IMG/VR virus record: IMGVR_UViG_3300025887_000101
Location: 1-30,766 of that record
Origin: a virus
DNA: 30,766 bases
Direction: 5' to 3' (one strand)
Below the pieces are notes generated by a model. It ran no database searches, had not been told where the DNA came from, and saw only the letters and a list, made by a program, of their open reading frames with translations. Made by a program: the position numbers and the translations under genes. Position 1 is the first letter of the stretch. Each line of letters starts with the position of its first letter. Shown in pieces: positions 14,575-21,504 of this stretch.

Positions 14575-14948
14575 TGAGTTATTCAAACTTTGATATGGTT
14601 GCCGATTTCACCTACGCTATGGGACAGCCTCTAAGTCAACCCCATATGTTTGACGAAGGGTACGACGTTGACCTAGAGTCTATGCGGTTCAAGCTTATCA
14701 TGGAGGAGGTCGATGAGTTTGCAAACGCTACCGACAAAGAGAACTTGCTTAAGGAGTTAGCTGATATCTTGTACGTAGTTTACGGTTACGCAGCAACGTA
14801 CGGACTGCCTATCGACGCAGCCTTCGAGCGAGTCCATGAGAGCAACATGAGCAAGTTAGGTGAAGACGGTAAACCCATCTACCGTGAGGACGGTAAGGTC
14901 CTGAAGGGCCCTAACTACAAACCAGCAGACTTAAGTGACTTGGTATGA
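14574..14948 (+). CDS. MazG-like nucleotide pyrophosphohydrolase
   Basis: All-alpha NTP pyrophosphatase fold. The metal-binding motif is EEVDE (Glu44, Glu45, Glu48) followed by ELAD (Glu61, Asp64), and a further conserved segment RVHESNMSKL lies near residues 90-99, as in the MazG/PRA-PH group. At 124 aa it is a single-domain protein. Such phage enzymes hydrolyse (d)NTPs to monophosphates and may recycle host nucleotides or moderate the stringent response; which substrate applies here cannot be read from sequence. Encoded ahead of the class II RNR, in keeping with a nucleotide role. Confidence 0.85.
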   Translation: MSYSNFDMVADFTYAMGQPLSQPHMFDEGYDVDLESMRFKLIMEEVDEFANATDKENLLKELADILYVVYGYAATYGLPIDAAFERVHESNMSKLGEDGKPIYREDGKVLKGPNYKPADLSDLV

Positions 14949-15037
14949 GCTTAGAGAACAATACCTACTTACTCGTCATGGTGCTATTTGATAAGGAACT
15001 GACACGTGACAGGAAAGCATATAGCAGTTTGGTTTAG
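14945..15037 (+). CDS. Possible micro-ORF, 30 aa
   Basis: The ATG overlaps the preceding stop (ATGA). The frame reads MSLENNTYLLVMVLFDKEL and ends at 15037, running into the start of the next gene. Without it there is a 57-base gap. The hydrophobic centre could be a short membrane segment. Support is limited to the coupling junction, so it may be chance. Confidence 0.3.
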   Translation: MSLENNTYLLVMVLFDKELTRDRKAYSSLV

Positions 15038-15752
15038 TTGTGGTGCTGCCAGTGCGGTAGCAGCCAAGCTAACACTAGATAAGTATGGGGCTGACAATAA
15101 GGTCTCTATAATCAACAACCCAATAGCTGAAGAACATGAGGATAACACACGCTTCCTAAAGGATGTTGAGGATTGGCTAGGACAAGAGATAATCTTAGCA
15201 TCTCACTCTAAGTACCCAAGTAATAGTTGCGTTGAGGTCTGGGATGACAGGAACTACATCTCAGGACCTATGGGCGCACCCTGCACAATGATCCTAAAGA
15301 AACAGGCTAGGCAACAGTGGGAAGAGGTCAACAAACCTGACTACACTGTCCTTGGATTCACATCTGAGGAGCAAGGTCGCTCTGACAAGTTCAAGCTCAC
15401 TGAGCGGGACACACTACTAACTCCCTTGATTGATGTTGGCTACACTAAACAGGATTGTTTCAACGTACTGGCAGATGCTGGTGTTGAGCTTCCTGCTATC
15501 TATCGACTAGGCTACCCAAATGCTAACTGTATTGGTTGTGTAAAGGCGTCCTCTGCAACCTACTGGAACTTAGTAAGAGAAACCTTCCCTGACGTATTCG
15601 AGGAAAGGTTAAAGCAATCCCGTAGGATCGGAACAAAGCTAACGTACTATAAAGGTAAACGCATCTTTCTAGATGAGCTACCTAAAGATGCAAAAGGAAG
15701 ACCACTGAAAGACTACGATTTTGACTGTGGCATCTTCTGCGAAGAAAAGTAA
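15006..15752 (+). CDS. PAPS-reductase-family (adenine nucleotide alpha-hydrolase-like) protein
   Basis: The N-terminal WFSCGAASAVAA (residues 9-20) is a variant PP-loop as found in phage proteins usually annotated as phosphoadenosine phosphosulfate reductases. Further on lie GAPCTMILKK, a typical Cys-containing segment of this family, then NCIGC and a terminal CGIFC, so six or more cysteines could hold a metal or Fe-S cluster. The start is a GTG at 15006 with AAGGAA upstream; no ATG fits. True sulfate reduction is unlikely for a lone phage gene. Members of this superfamily also activate substrates by adenylation in sulfur insertion into nucleic acids (for example DndC, TtcA), so base or RNA thiolation is a possibility. 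It sits between MazG-like and RNR genes. Confidence 0.75.
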   Translation: MTGKHIAVWFSCGAASAVAAKLTLDKYGADNKVSIINNPIAEEHEDNTRFLKDVEDWLGQEIILASHSKYPSNSCVEVWDDRNYISGPMGAPCTMILKKQARQQWEEVNKPDYTVLGFTSEEQGRSDKFKLTERDTLLTPLIDVGYTKQDCFNVLADAGVELPAIYRLGYPNANCIGCVKASSATYWNLVRETFPDVFEERLKQSRRIGTKLTYYKGKRIFLDELPKDAKGRPLKDYDFDCGIFCEEK

Positions 15753-15770
15753 CAACTTTAAGGATAAAGA

Positions 15771-17771
15771 ATGAAGAACTATCAAGAGTTTTCTACACGT
15801 GCTAATGTGGTAACACGGCGTACGTATAACCGTCCTAAAGAGGATGGTACCTTCGAATCATGGTCTGAGACAGTTGACCGTGTTGTTGAGCACCAGCAGT
15901 GGCTCTGGGAACGTGCCAAGGGCAACACCCTCGACAATCTAGAGCTCGTTGAGCTTGATAAGCTCCGTACACTTATGATGGAACGTAAGGCTACAGTATC
16001 AGGCCGTACCCTGTGGCTTGGTGGTACAAATGTATCCAAGACACGTGAAGCATCACAGTTCAACTGTTCCTTTGGTCGTGTTGAGACTGTACATGACATC
16101 GTAGATGCTATGTGGTTGCTGCTTCAAGGGTGTGGTGTAGGTTTCGAGCCAGTTGTAGGCACACTCAATGGCTTTGCTAAGAAGTTAGACGTTAAGATCA
16201 TCCGTTCTGCTAAAGTCTTGGGTGAAGCTAAGGGTTGTCCAAGTAACCAGTCATGGACATCTGTAGACGAAGACGGCAAGAAGACATACCACCTCAAGAT
16301 TGGTGATAGTGCTGAGGCTTGGGCTAAGTCAGCAGGTAAACTGTTTGCTATGAAGGATGCTGTAGATGTATTGGTACTGGACTTTACTGAGGTACGTGCA
16401 GCAGGTGAACGCCTCAAGGGTTATGGTTGGATTAGCTCAGGCGATGAGACTGTATCGTCTGCCTTCAACCGTATCTGTGATTTGATGAATGATCGTGCTG
16501 GTCAGTTGCTTACACGTATCGACATCCTTGATGTGCTTAACCACTTGGGTACTACACTGTCCTCTCGTCGTTCAGCTGAGATTGCTTTGATGCCAGTGTC
16601 TGACCCTGAAGTAGATGCCTTCATCTCAGCTAAGAAAGACTTCTGGTTACATGATAACGAGCACCGTCAGCAGTCCAACAACTCTATCGTCTTTCACAAG
16701 AAACCAACCAAGTGGGAACTGTCATACATCTTCGACAAGATGGTTGAGGCTGGTGGTTCTGAGCCTGGGTTCATTAACGCAGAAAGTGCAAAGAAGAGAG
16801 CACCACACTTTAAAGGTGTAAATCCTTGCGCAGAGATTTTGCTTGGAAATAAGAGTTTTTGTAACCTAGTCGAGGTTGACTGGGGTAAATACCTTACTGA
16901 CTTCGGTGGACTACAGGAGGCTGTTGAGATTGTAGCTCGTGCTAACTACCGTCAGACATGTGTGAACCTAGACGATGGTGTGTTGCAGCGTTCATGGCAT
17001 GAGCTTAACGAGTTCCTACGTCTTTGTGGTGTAGGTGCTACAGGTATCGTCAAGTTCTTGGATCACCACACAGGTGCAAGCAACATTGAGGCTATGCTAC
17101 AGGCTCTGCGTTCTTCTGCTAAGAAGGGTGCTAACTCGATGGCTGATGAACTAGGCTTGCCTCGTGCTAAGCTGGTCACTACAGTCAAGCCTTCTGGTAC
17201 CTTGTCTAAGATCATGGACACTACTGAGGGTGTACACAAGCCCTTGGGTAAGTACCTTTTCAACAACGTGACTTTCTCTAAGCATGACGAGATCATCCCT
17301 ACACTGGTAGCTGCTGGTTATAAGGTGATCGACAAGCCATTCGAGATTGACAGTGTGTTGGTTACATTCCCTGTAGCATACGAGGATGTTAAGTTCGATG
17401 TAGTAGACGGTAAGCATGTCAACCTTGAGTCAGCCATTGGACAGCTTGATCGTTACAAGTTGATGATGGATCACTACGTAGACCACAACTGTTCTGTCAC
17501 TATCAGCTACGACACTGGTGAGGTTCCTGTCATCATTGATTGGATCTTGGACAACTGGGATACGTACGTCGGTGTATCTTTCATCTATCGTAATGATCCT
17601 ACTAAGACAGCAGCTGACCTAGGCTATGCTTACCTTCCACAAGAGGTTGTCTCTGAGGAAGTCTACCGTTCGTACGCTAACACACTGATGCCAGTAGACT
17701 TGACTAACCTGGCCTCTACAGATGATCTGTCTGACGAAGCTTGTGCTACAGGTGCTTGCCCTATCCGTTAA
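15771..17771 (+). CDS. nrdJ: Adenosylcobalamin-dependent class II ribonucleotide reductase
   Basis: Reduces ribonucleotides to deoxyribonucleotides using a thiyl radical generated from coenzyme B12. The pattern matches the monomeric RTPR type: redox Cys99 in FNCSFG, thiyl NPCAE at Asn351, Cys353 and Glu355, the second redox Cys364 exactly 11 residues later, and the mobile C-terminal pair Cys658/Cys663 in CATGACPIR. The blocks GCGVGFEP, NNSIVFH and VKPSGTLSKIM also fit. No intein is seen and at 666 aa it is compact relative to the Lactobacillus enzyme (739). It lacks a separate beta subunit gene, as expected for class II. A glutaredoxin follows. B12 dependence means the phage relies on host-synthesised or imported cobalamin. 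Confidence 0.93.
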   Translation: MKNYQEFSTRANVVTRRTYNRPKEDGTFESWSETVDRVVEHQQWLWERAKGNTLDNLELVELDKLRTLMMERKATVSGRTLWLGGTNVSKTREASQFNCSFGRVETVHDIVDAMWLLLQGCGVGFEPVVGTLNGFAKKLDVKIIRSAKVLGEAKGCPSNQSWTSVDEDGKKTYHLKIGDSAEAWAKSAGKLFAMKDAVDVLVLDFTEVRAAGERLKGYGWISSGDETVSSAFNRICDLMNDRAGQLLTRIDILDVLNHLGTTLSSRRSAEIALMPVSDPEVDAFISAKKDFWLHDNEHRQQSNNSIVFHKKPTKWELSYIFDKMVEAGGSEPGFINAESAKKRAPHFKGVNPCAEILLGNKSFCNLVEVDWGKYLTDFGGLQEAVEIVARANYRQTCVNLDDGVLQRSWHELNEFLRLCGVGATGIVKFLDHHTGASNIEAMLQALRSSAKKGANSMADELGLPRAKLVTTVKPSGTLSKIMDTTEGVHKPLGKYLFNNVTFSKHDEIIPTLVAAGYKVIDKPFEIDSVLVTFPVAYEDVKFDVVDGKHVNLESAIGQLDRYKLMMDHYVDHNCSVTISYDTGEVPVIIDWILDNWDTYVGVSFIYRNDPTKTAADLGYAYLPQEVVSEEVYRSYANTLMPVDLTNLASTDDLSDEACATGACPIR

Positions 17772-17778
17772 CTCTAAC

Positions 17779-17901
17779 CACCTGAGCATGTGTCTAAACT
17801 GCTCGCACCCTAACGTAGAGATAGACTTAGGCTGATAAGTTTGGTCACTGAGGCCAGCGCCTAAGTTTTACACCTGAGCATGTGTCTAAACTGCTCACAC
17901 C
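17779..17901 (+). repeat. 31-base direct repeats flanking a hairpin
   Basis: Copies at 17779-17809 and 17871-17901 differ at one base (cacctgagcatgtgtctaaa and so on). Each contains TGAGCA ... TGCTCA/G inverted arms that can form a 5-6 bp stem with an 11-base loop. They flank the 8-bp hairpin at 17825-17866 in the 147-base gap between RNR and glutaredoxin genes. Confidence 0.8.
17825..17866 (+). ncRNA. Structured intergenic element, possible terminator or processing site
   Basis: ACTTAGGC (17825-17832) pairs perfectly with GCCTAAGT (17859-17866). Inside, TGGTC and GGCCA form a second 5-bp stem over ACTGA. The outer stem runs into TTTT (17866-17869), so it could act as a terminator, but the large loop and flanking repeats suggest a folded RNA element. 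No known RNA family was recognised. Confidence 0.45.
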
Positions 17902-17918
17902 ATTGAAGGAGGTGACCA

Positions 17919-18146
17919 ATGACATTCATCATCATTACACAAGACCAGTGTTCGTACTGCGATAAGGCTAAGAAGCTTATGGTAGGCAATAGACTGCACT
18001 CAGTATCCTACAACATCCATAGTTCCAAGTGGCTTAGAGATTTGCTAGGTAAGGCAGAGCTTACAACTGTACCCCAAATCTGGAACTCAGATGGTGAGTA
18101 TATTGGTGGGTACGAGGAACTTGACAAGTACATAAAGAGCCTCTAA
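17919..18146 (+). CDS. Glutaredoxin-like thiol reductant
   Basis: A 75-aa thioredoxin-fold protein with the active site CSYC (Cys11, Cys14), the cis-proline motif TVPQIW near residue 50 and the GGYEEL segment near 63, all typical of glutaredoxins. Phage glutaredoxins re-reduce ribonucleotide reductase, and the gene follows the class II RNR directly. Ribosome site GAAGGAGGTG upstream of the ATG. Intact, of usual length. Confidence 0.9.
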   Translation: MTFIIITQDQCSYCDKAKKLMVGNRLHSVSYNIHSSKWLRDLLGKAELTTVPQIWNSDGEYIGGYEELDKYIKSL

Positions 18147-18157
18147 GTTACAGATAA

Positions 18158-18234
18158 CTTCTCTTAGCTCAACTGGATAGAGCAAGTCACTTCTAATGAC
18201 TAGGTTACAGGTTCGAGTCCTGTAGGGAAGACCA
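18158..18234 (+). tRNA. tRNA-Arg (anticodon TCT)
   Basis: A full 77-base cloverleaf: a 7-bp acceptor stem CTTCTCT/AGGGAAG, D arm GCTC/GAGC, anticodon stem AGTCA/TGACT with loop CTTCTAA (anticodon TCT, reading AGA), a 5-base variable loop and T arm ACAGG/CCTGT with TTCGAGT. The CCA end is encoded. It would supply AGA/AGG decoding, which is often rare in hosts with moderate to high GC. Confidence 0.93.
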
Positions 18235-18238
18235 AATT

Positions 18239-18324
18239 GTCAGTGCAGGTTTGCCAATAGCAACAGCTACCTAAGGCGTCAGTAGCACCGTTATTGAGGG
18301 GTTCAATTCCCCTGACTGGCACCA
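18239..18324 (+). tRNA. tRNA-like element with encoded CCA, atypical anticodon arm
   Basis: The 3' half is a textbook T arm (AGGGG, TTCAATT, CCCCT) plus acceptor strand GACTGGC, discriminator A and CCA. The 5' strand GTCAGTG pairs in six of seven positions (one G-T, one G-G mismatch). Length is 86, as for Leu or Ser tRNAs. But the middle does not give a normal 7-base anticodon loop: GCTAC/GTAGC closes an 11-base loop and no U33-anticodon register is clear. It could be a divergent or decayed tRNA or a tRNA mimic. Confidence 0.5.
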
Positions 18325-18332
18325 AGACAGCC

Positions 18333-18362
18333 TTGACAAGGCATAACAAAGTGTGGTACACT
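18333..18362 (+). promoter_or_regulatory. Sigma-70 promoter with extended -10
   Basis: TTGACA at 18333-18338, an 18-base spacer ending in GTGTGG, TACACT at 18357-18362. It should drive phoH and the downstream genes to the end of the forward arm. Its start point falls inside the terminator hairpin at 18364. Confidence 0.8.
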
Positions 18363-18363
18363 T

Positions 18364-18394
18364 AGGGGAGGCACCGCGAGGCGCTTCCCTTTTT
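18364..18394 (+). terminator. Rho-independent terminator overlapping the promoter start region
   Basis: AGGGGAGGC (18364-18372) pairs with GCTTCCCTT (18383-18391), nine pairs with two G-T, followed by a T-run 18390-18394. It lies directly downstream of the -10 at 18357. Transcripts from upstream would form the full hairpin; transcripts starting near 18369 would lose part of the left arm. Confidence 0.75.
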
Positions 18395-18412
18395 CATTAA
18401 TAGGAACACAGT

Positions 18413-19120
18413 ATGCAACAGAAGCCAAAACCAAAAGCTACAAGAGCTAAGCGTGAAACAACCTATAAGGGAGCGAGCGCTAAACCCGTCTCAGGTCTTG
18501 TACCAAAGACTGACCATCAGGGTGACCTCATCAATGCCATCAAAAGCTCATGTCAGGTGATCGTATTCGGACCTGCTGGTACTGGTAAGACATACGTTAC
18601 AGCTACAATGGCTGCTGACTTGTACACCCTTAAGAAGATTGATAAGATCGTAATCACTCGTCCTATGATCTCGGTAGGTAAAGAGATTGGTATCCTTCCT
18701 GGAGACCTAGGCGAGAAGGTAGCCCCTTGGGCACTACCCGTCCTCGACGTATTGAACAAGCATCTTGGTAAGGGTGCAGTAGAGACAGGGATCAAGAACG
18801 GGAACATTGAGATGGCTCCCCTAGCTCTTATGCGTGGCCGTAGTTTCGACGATGCATTCATCATCTGTGATGAGGCTCAGAACATTACCACACACGAACT
18901 AAAGATGCTCCTCACACGAGTAGGTGAAGGTTCCACCATCGTCCTCAACGGGGACATCATGCAGACAGACCTGAAGGACGGAGATGGTCTTACGAAGATT
19001 ACACACCTAGCTAAGAAGCACATGCTCCCTATCCCTATTGTGGAGTTCAACCTAGACGACATCGTTCGTTCAGACATCTGCGCCCAATGGGTGCGTGTAT
19101 TCTACAAGGAGAAGATATAA
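18413..19120 (+). CDS. phoH: PhoH-like ATPase
   Basis: P-loop ATPase of the PhoH group: Walker A GPAGTGKT at residues 53-60, the family block TRPMISVGKEIGILPGDLGEK, Walker B IICDEAQN near residue 155 and the sensor LNGDIMQTDL near 180. At 235 aa it is the compact phage form. PhoH-like proteins resemble the helicase part of superfamily 1 enzymes and have been linked to RNA metabolism; the role in marine phages, where it is widespread, is unsettled. It heads the unit driven by the promoter at 18333. The N-terminal 20 residues are Lys-rich. The stop overlaps the next start by one base. Confidence 0.92.
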   Translation: MQQKPKPKATRAKRETTYKGASAKPVSGLVPKTDHQGDLINAIKSSCQVIVFGPAGTGKTYVTATMAADLYTLKKIDKIVITRPMISVGKEIGILPGDLGEKVAPWALPVLDVLNKHLGKGAVETGIKNGNIEMAPLALMRGRSFDDAFIICDEAQNITTHELKMLLTRVGEGSTIVLNGDIMQTDLKDGDGLTKITHLAKKHMLPIPIVEFNLDDIVRSDICAQWVRVFYKEKI

Positions 19121-19440
19121 TGGCTAAATGGAGCTTAGGAGAATACTGCCCGATCTGCGACTGCTTACTTGATGATCGAGGCCACTGTGGAGAGTGCTTA
19201 ATGACAGACAACAACTACAACAACATTGACAAGCCCTTTCACTACAACCAAGCTGGCATCGAGTGCATTGACTACATCAAGCAAGTTCTTGGTAAGGAGG
19301 GCTTCATCGCTTACTGTCGAGGTAATGTAATGAAGTACAACCATCGCGCCTTCTATAAAGGCAATCCCACAGAGGACATGGCGAAAGCTGAACAGTACCT
19401 CAAGTGGGCCAATGAGACACTCAAGGAGATACACAAATGA
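19120..19440 (+). CDS. DUF3310 / T7 gp1.7-like protein with N-terminal zinc finger
   Basis: The start at 19120 (TAATG overlap with phoH, AAGGAGA upstream) is preferred over an in-frame ATG at 19087 inside phoH. Residues 10-26 are a Cys4 zinc finger (Cys10, Cys13, Cys23, Cys26). Residues 35-100 carry the DUF3310 pattern: KPFHYNQAGIECIDYIKQVL, GNVMKYNHRA, and EDMAKAEQYLKWA. The T7 gp1.7 relative is a nucleotide kinase for dTMP and dGMP, so a role in nucleotide supply is plausible; kinase activity for this member is inferred. The end, KEIHK, is dictated by a junction sequence shared with the next gene. Confidence 0.85.
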   Translation: MAKWSLGEYCPICDCLLDDRGHCGECLMTDNNYNNIDKPFHYNQAGIECIDYIKQVLGKEGFIAYCRGNVMKYNHRAFYKGNPTEDMAKAEQYLKWANETLKEIHK

Positions 19441-19790
19441 GAGTTTTGATAGCAGGGGGCAGAGATTTTACAGATAAGCAGTTCCTGACTGAGTACATGT
19501 CCACTTACCTAGGTTCGGTCACAACCTTAATATCAGGTACAGCTCGTGGTGCTGATACCCTCGGGGAGGAGTGGGCAAAGGAGAATGGCATTGCCATAGA
19601 GAGGTACCCTGCCCAGTGGTCTAGAGACGGTAAGGCTGCGGGCCCCATCCGTAATGCAGAGATGCTGAAGAAAGGTAACCCTGACTTAGTCGTAGTCTTT
19701 GAAGGAGGCAAGGGATCGGCACACATGGCTTCGATTTCCAGAAAGGCTGGGGTTAATACGGTGGAACCAAGAAAGGAGATTCACAAATGA
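19423..19790 (+). repeat. Two copies of an 18-base gene-junction sequence
   Basis: aaggagatacacaaatga (19423-19440) recurs with one change at 19773-19790. Each copy encodes the C-terminal KEIHK, supplies the ribosome site and provides the ATGA overlap to the next gene. Similar in principle to the junction repeat at 942 and 1336. Confidence 0.7.
19437..19790 (+). CDS. SLOG-superfamily protein (YspA/DUF2493-like)
   Basis: A Rossmann-like nucleotide-binding protein: it begins with MRVLIAGGRDF, followed by ISGTARGADTLGEEWAKENG and ending in GPIRNAEML and PDLVVVFEGGKGSAHM. These are the SLOG/YspA blocks that bind a nucleotide or ligand phosphate. Members are common in phages and near nucleotide-signal systems, and some SLOG proteins sense nucleotide second messengers in immunity, so a decoy or sensor role is possible but unproven. 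117 aa, ATGA overlaps on both sides, encoded after the gp1.7-like gene. Confidence 0.85.
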   Translation: MRVLIAGGRDFTDKQFLTEYMSTYLGSVTTLISGTARGADTLGEEWAKENGIAIERYPAQWSRDGKAAGPIRNAEMLKKGNPDLVVVFEGGKGSAHMASISRKAGVNTVEPRKEIHK

Positions 19791-20470
19791 TTCGTAGTAT
19801 CATAGCGGGGGCTTTGCTGTTAGCGAGTCCTCTATACGCAGAAGAACTCAGAGTAATCAACCTACCCGAAGAGGATGTAATCCTTCTATCTGGAGACATC
19901 ATTGAAGGTACAGCACAACGCCTTGATGACATCCTGACAGCTAATCCTACCATCACTAAGGTGGGTATGGTCTCTGGTGGTGGTTTGGCCTACGAAGGCT
20001 TCAACGTAGCTGACGTACTAAGTAACCACGACGTTACAGCTGTTGTCCCACGAGGCTACGTCTGCCTCAGTGCTTGTGCTATTGGTTTCATTGGGGCTAA
20101 GGACTATGTCATCCTAGGAGCCCTTGGTTTCCACAACATGTATATCACTGCTGAGAACATGGTTGATGCTGATAAGCTAATGCTAATCATTCGTGGTCAG
20201 CAGTTTGGTGTACGTACAGCTATCTTCTTCATTCAGAATGGCTTTGAGATCGAGTTACCCTACATCATCAGTGCGGTTACTACACCTGAGGAGTTCATTG
20301 TCTTTACCAGTACAGAAGACCTGATGACATTCTTCGCACGTAATGAAGAGGACAACATCATTAACTACCTAGACAACAACGACATTGATGACGCATGGAT
20401 TGAAGAGCACCTATGGGACTCAGAACGGTTCAGGTTGTTCATGCAAGGAGGAGATAACAATGCACCTTAA
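19787..20470 (+). CDS. Exported ClpP-fold (COG3904-like) protein
   Basis: A signal peptide at residues 1-18 (basic start, IIAGALLLASPLYA, then EE) sends it to the periplasm. The body fits the ClpP/crotonase fold: IPLSGDIIEG-like strand (LLSGDIIEG), VSGGGLAYEGFNVADVL in place of the ClpP oxyanion loop, then CLSACAIGFIGA with nucleophile Ser95 between Cys93 and Cys97, and GFHNMY with His116. This Cys-x-Ser-x-Cys block is the hallmark of periplasmic COG3904 proteins. The acidic helical C-terminus (residues 180-227) is extra. It heads an envelope cassette with ExbB/ExbD-like genes. Protease activity is likely but the acid residue of the triad was not located. Confidence 0.75.
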   Translation: MIRSIIAGALLLASPLYAEELRVINLPEEDVILLSGDIIEGTAQRLDDILTANPTITKVGMVSGGGLAYEGFNVADVLSNHDVTAVVPRGYVCLSACAIGFIGAKDYVILGALGFHNMYITAENMVDADKLMLIIRGQQFGVRTAIFFIQNGFEIELPYIISAVTTPEEFIVFTSTEDLMTFFARNEEDNIINYLDNNDIDDAWIEEHLWDSERFRLFMQGGDNNAP

Positions 20471-20912
20471 TCTTAGATTCTGGAAGTTCTGGACTACGGA
20501 GGTTGTACTACTTGTAAGCCTCTACGCTGCCTTAGTACCGCTGGGTGGCTACCACTTCATTCTAGACAATGACTTCACTTACATCTCACTCATCAACCTA
20601 ACGATCTTGGTAGCTTCCTCCCTCTGGGTTGGACTACGGATCACCACAGGTGATAAGAAAGGAACGGACTTACAATGGTATCTAGCAGATGTCACACTCT
20701 CCCTCGGAATGGTAGGCACACTCTTTGGGTTCCTTATGGTTCTCTACTCGACCTTTGAGGGTATCGACGTAACAGACACAGACTCAATGAAGGGCGCTAT
20801 CGAAAGTCTAGCCACAGGAATGGGGACTGCACTGCTTACGTCTCTGGTTGGTCTCGTTAGCTCTATCGTTATGAAGCTACAGCTGGTCATCTTGGAAGAT
20901 GAGAATGCGTAA
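20460..20912 (+). CDS. ExbB/TolQ/MotA-family proton-channel subunit
   Basis: The start at 20460 has GGAGGAG upstream; a longer in-frame start at 20385 lies within the previous gene. Four hydrophobic segments near residues 15-29, 43-60, 79-97 and 118-138. The last two hold the family blocks: SLGMVGTLFGFLMVL matches the LGLLGTVxG motif, and ATGMGTALLTSLVGLVSSI matches the ALxTTAxGL motif that lines the ion path. At 150 aa it is minimal. In the family, five subunits surround two ExbD-like helices and convert proton flow into motion; the partner is encoded next. It overlaps genes on both sides. Confidence 0.8.
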   Translation: MHLNLRFWKFWTTEVVLLVSLYAALVPLGGYHFILDNDFTYISLINLTILVASSLWVGLRITTGDKKGTDLQWYLADVTLSLGMVGTLFGFLMVLYSTFEGIDVTDTDSMKGAIESLATGMGTALLTSLVGLVSSIVMKLQLVILEDENA

Positions 20913-21504
20913 GTATTCGTCCAACCTAGCCTTCGTCGATCTACTATTTAACCTACTGGTAGGATTTACCTCTTTGTTCATCATTGCATTCCTGATGATT
21001 AACCCAGTGTCCCAAACGGGACAGACAACCCCACCTGTTAGAATGTTTGTAGAGATCGAGTGGGATAGTGAGTTTACTCAAGACATGGACCTGTTTGTAC
21101 GAGGCCCCAATGGGAACGTAGTCTACTACGCCAACAAGGACGGTGGTTATGTAGTACTCCAACGGGATGACTTAGGTTCAACCAACGACACCTACATCCT
21201 CAATGGGGAGCGTATCGTCATCAAGCGTAACTACGAGATTGCTAACTTCTCTGATTTACCTGCTGGTGAGTACGTTATCGGAGTCTTTTACTTCTCACGG
21301 CTAGGTGATTCAATTGACGTTAAGACAACAGTACGATCCATCTCACCACACCGACTGGTCTACGAGGGTACAGCACAAGCCCTTACACCACGCACTGAGC
21401 GCACTCTCCTATCCTTTGTAATTGACAAGGACGGGAAGGTTACTGACCTTAACACTGAGGTACAGATACCAATCACAGGACGAAGAAAGGTAGGTGGTTT
21501 ATGA
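20899..21504 (+). CDS. ExbD/TolR/MotB-like protein with large periplasmic beta domain
   Basis: A short cytoplasmic start, then one TM helix (about 11-34) beginning FVDLLFNLLVGF, where Asp14 is the expected proton-binding Asp of ExbD/MotB helices. The periplasmic part (about 48-201) is not the usual ExbD domain or a MotB peptidoglycan-binding domain. It opens with VEIEWDSEFTQDMDLFVRGPNG and continues YYANKDGG, resembling the DUF2135-type beta-sandwich (DLDLHV-PNG pattern), and ends Arg-rich. So this is an ExbD-like anchor with a load domain of unknown target. Two nearby ATGs (20899, 20905) are possible starts. Overlaps both neighbours. Confidence 0.72.
   Translation: MRMRKYSSNLAFVDLLFNLLVGFTSLFIIAFLMINPVSQTGQTTPPVRMFVEIEWDSEFTQDMDLFVRGPNGNVVYYANKDGGYVVLQRDDLGSTNDTYILNGERIVIKRNYEIANFSDLPAGEYVIGVFYFSRLGDSIDVKTTVRSISPHRLVYEGTAQALTPRTERTLLSFVIDKDGKVTDLNTEVQIPITGRRKVGGL

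Noticed and set aside
17825-17866. Cobalamin riboswitch controlling the B12-dependent RNR
   Set aside because: It lies downstream of the RNR gene, is far too short and lacks the B12 box; the resemblance to a GGTCACTG segment is slight.
17779-17901. Two-repeat CRISPR array
   Set aside because: Only two copies, the gap is a self-complementary structured sequence of about 61 bases, and no cas1 or cas2 is present; the Cas4-like nuclease belongs to the replication operon.
20460-21504. Zorya-type (ZorA/ZorB) anti-phage defence pair
   Set aside because: The channel pair is MotA/ExbB-like, but the second protein lacks a peptidoglycan-binding OmpA-type domain, the first lacks the long cytoplasmic tail, and no ZorC/D/E-like helicase or nuclease gene is adjacent.
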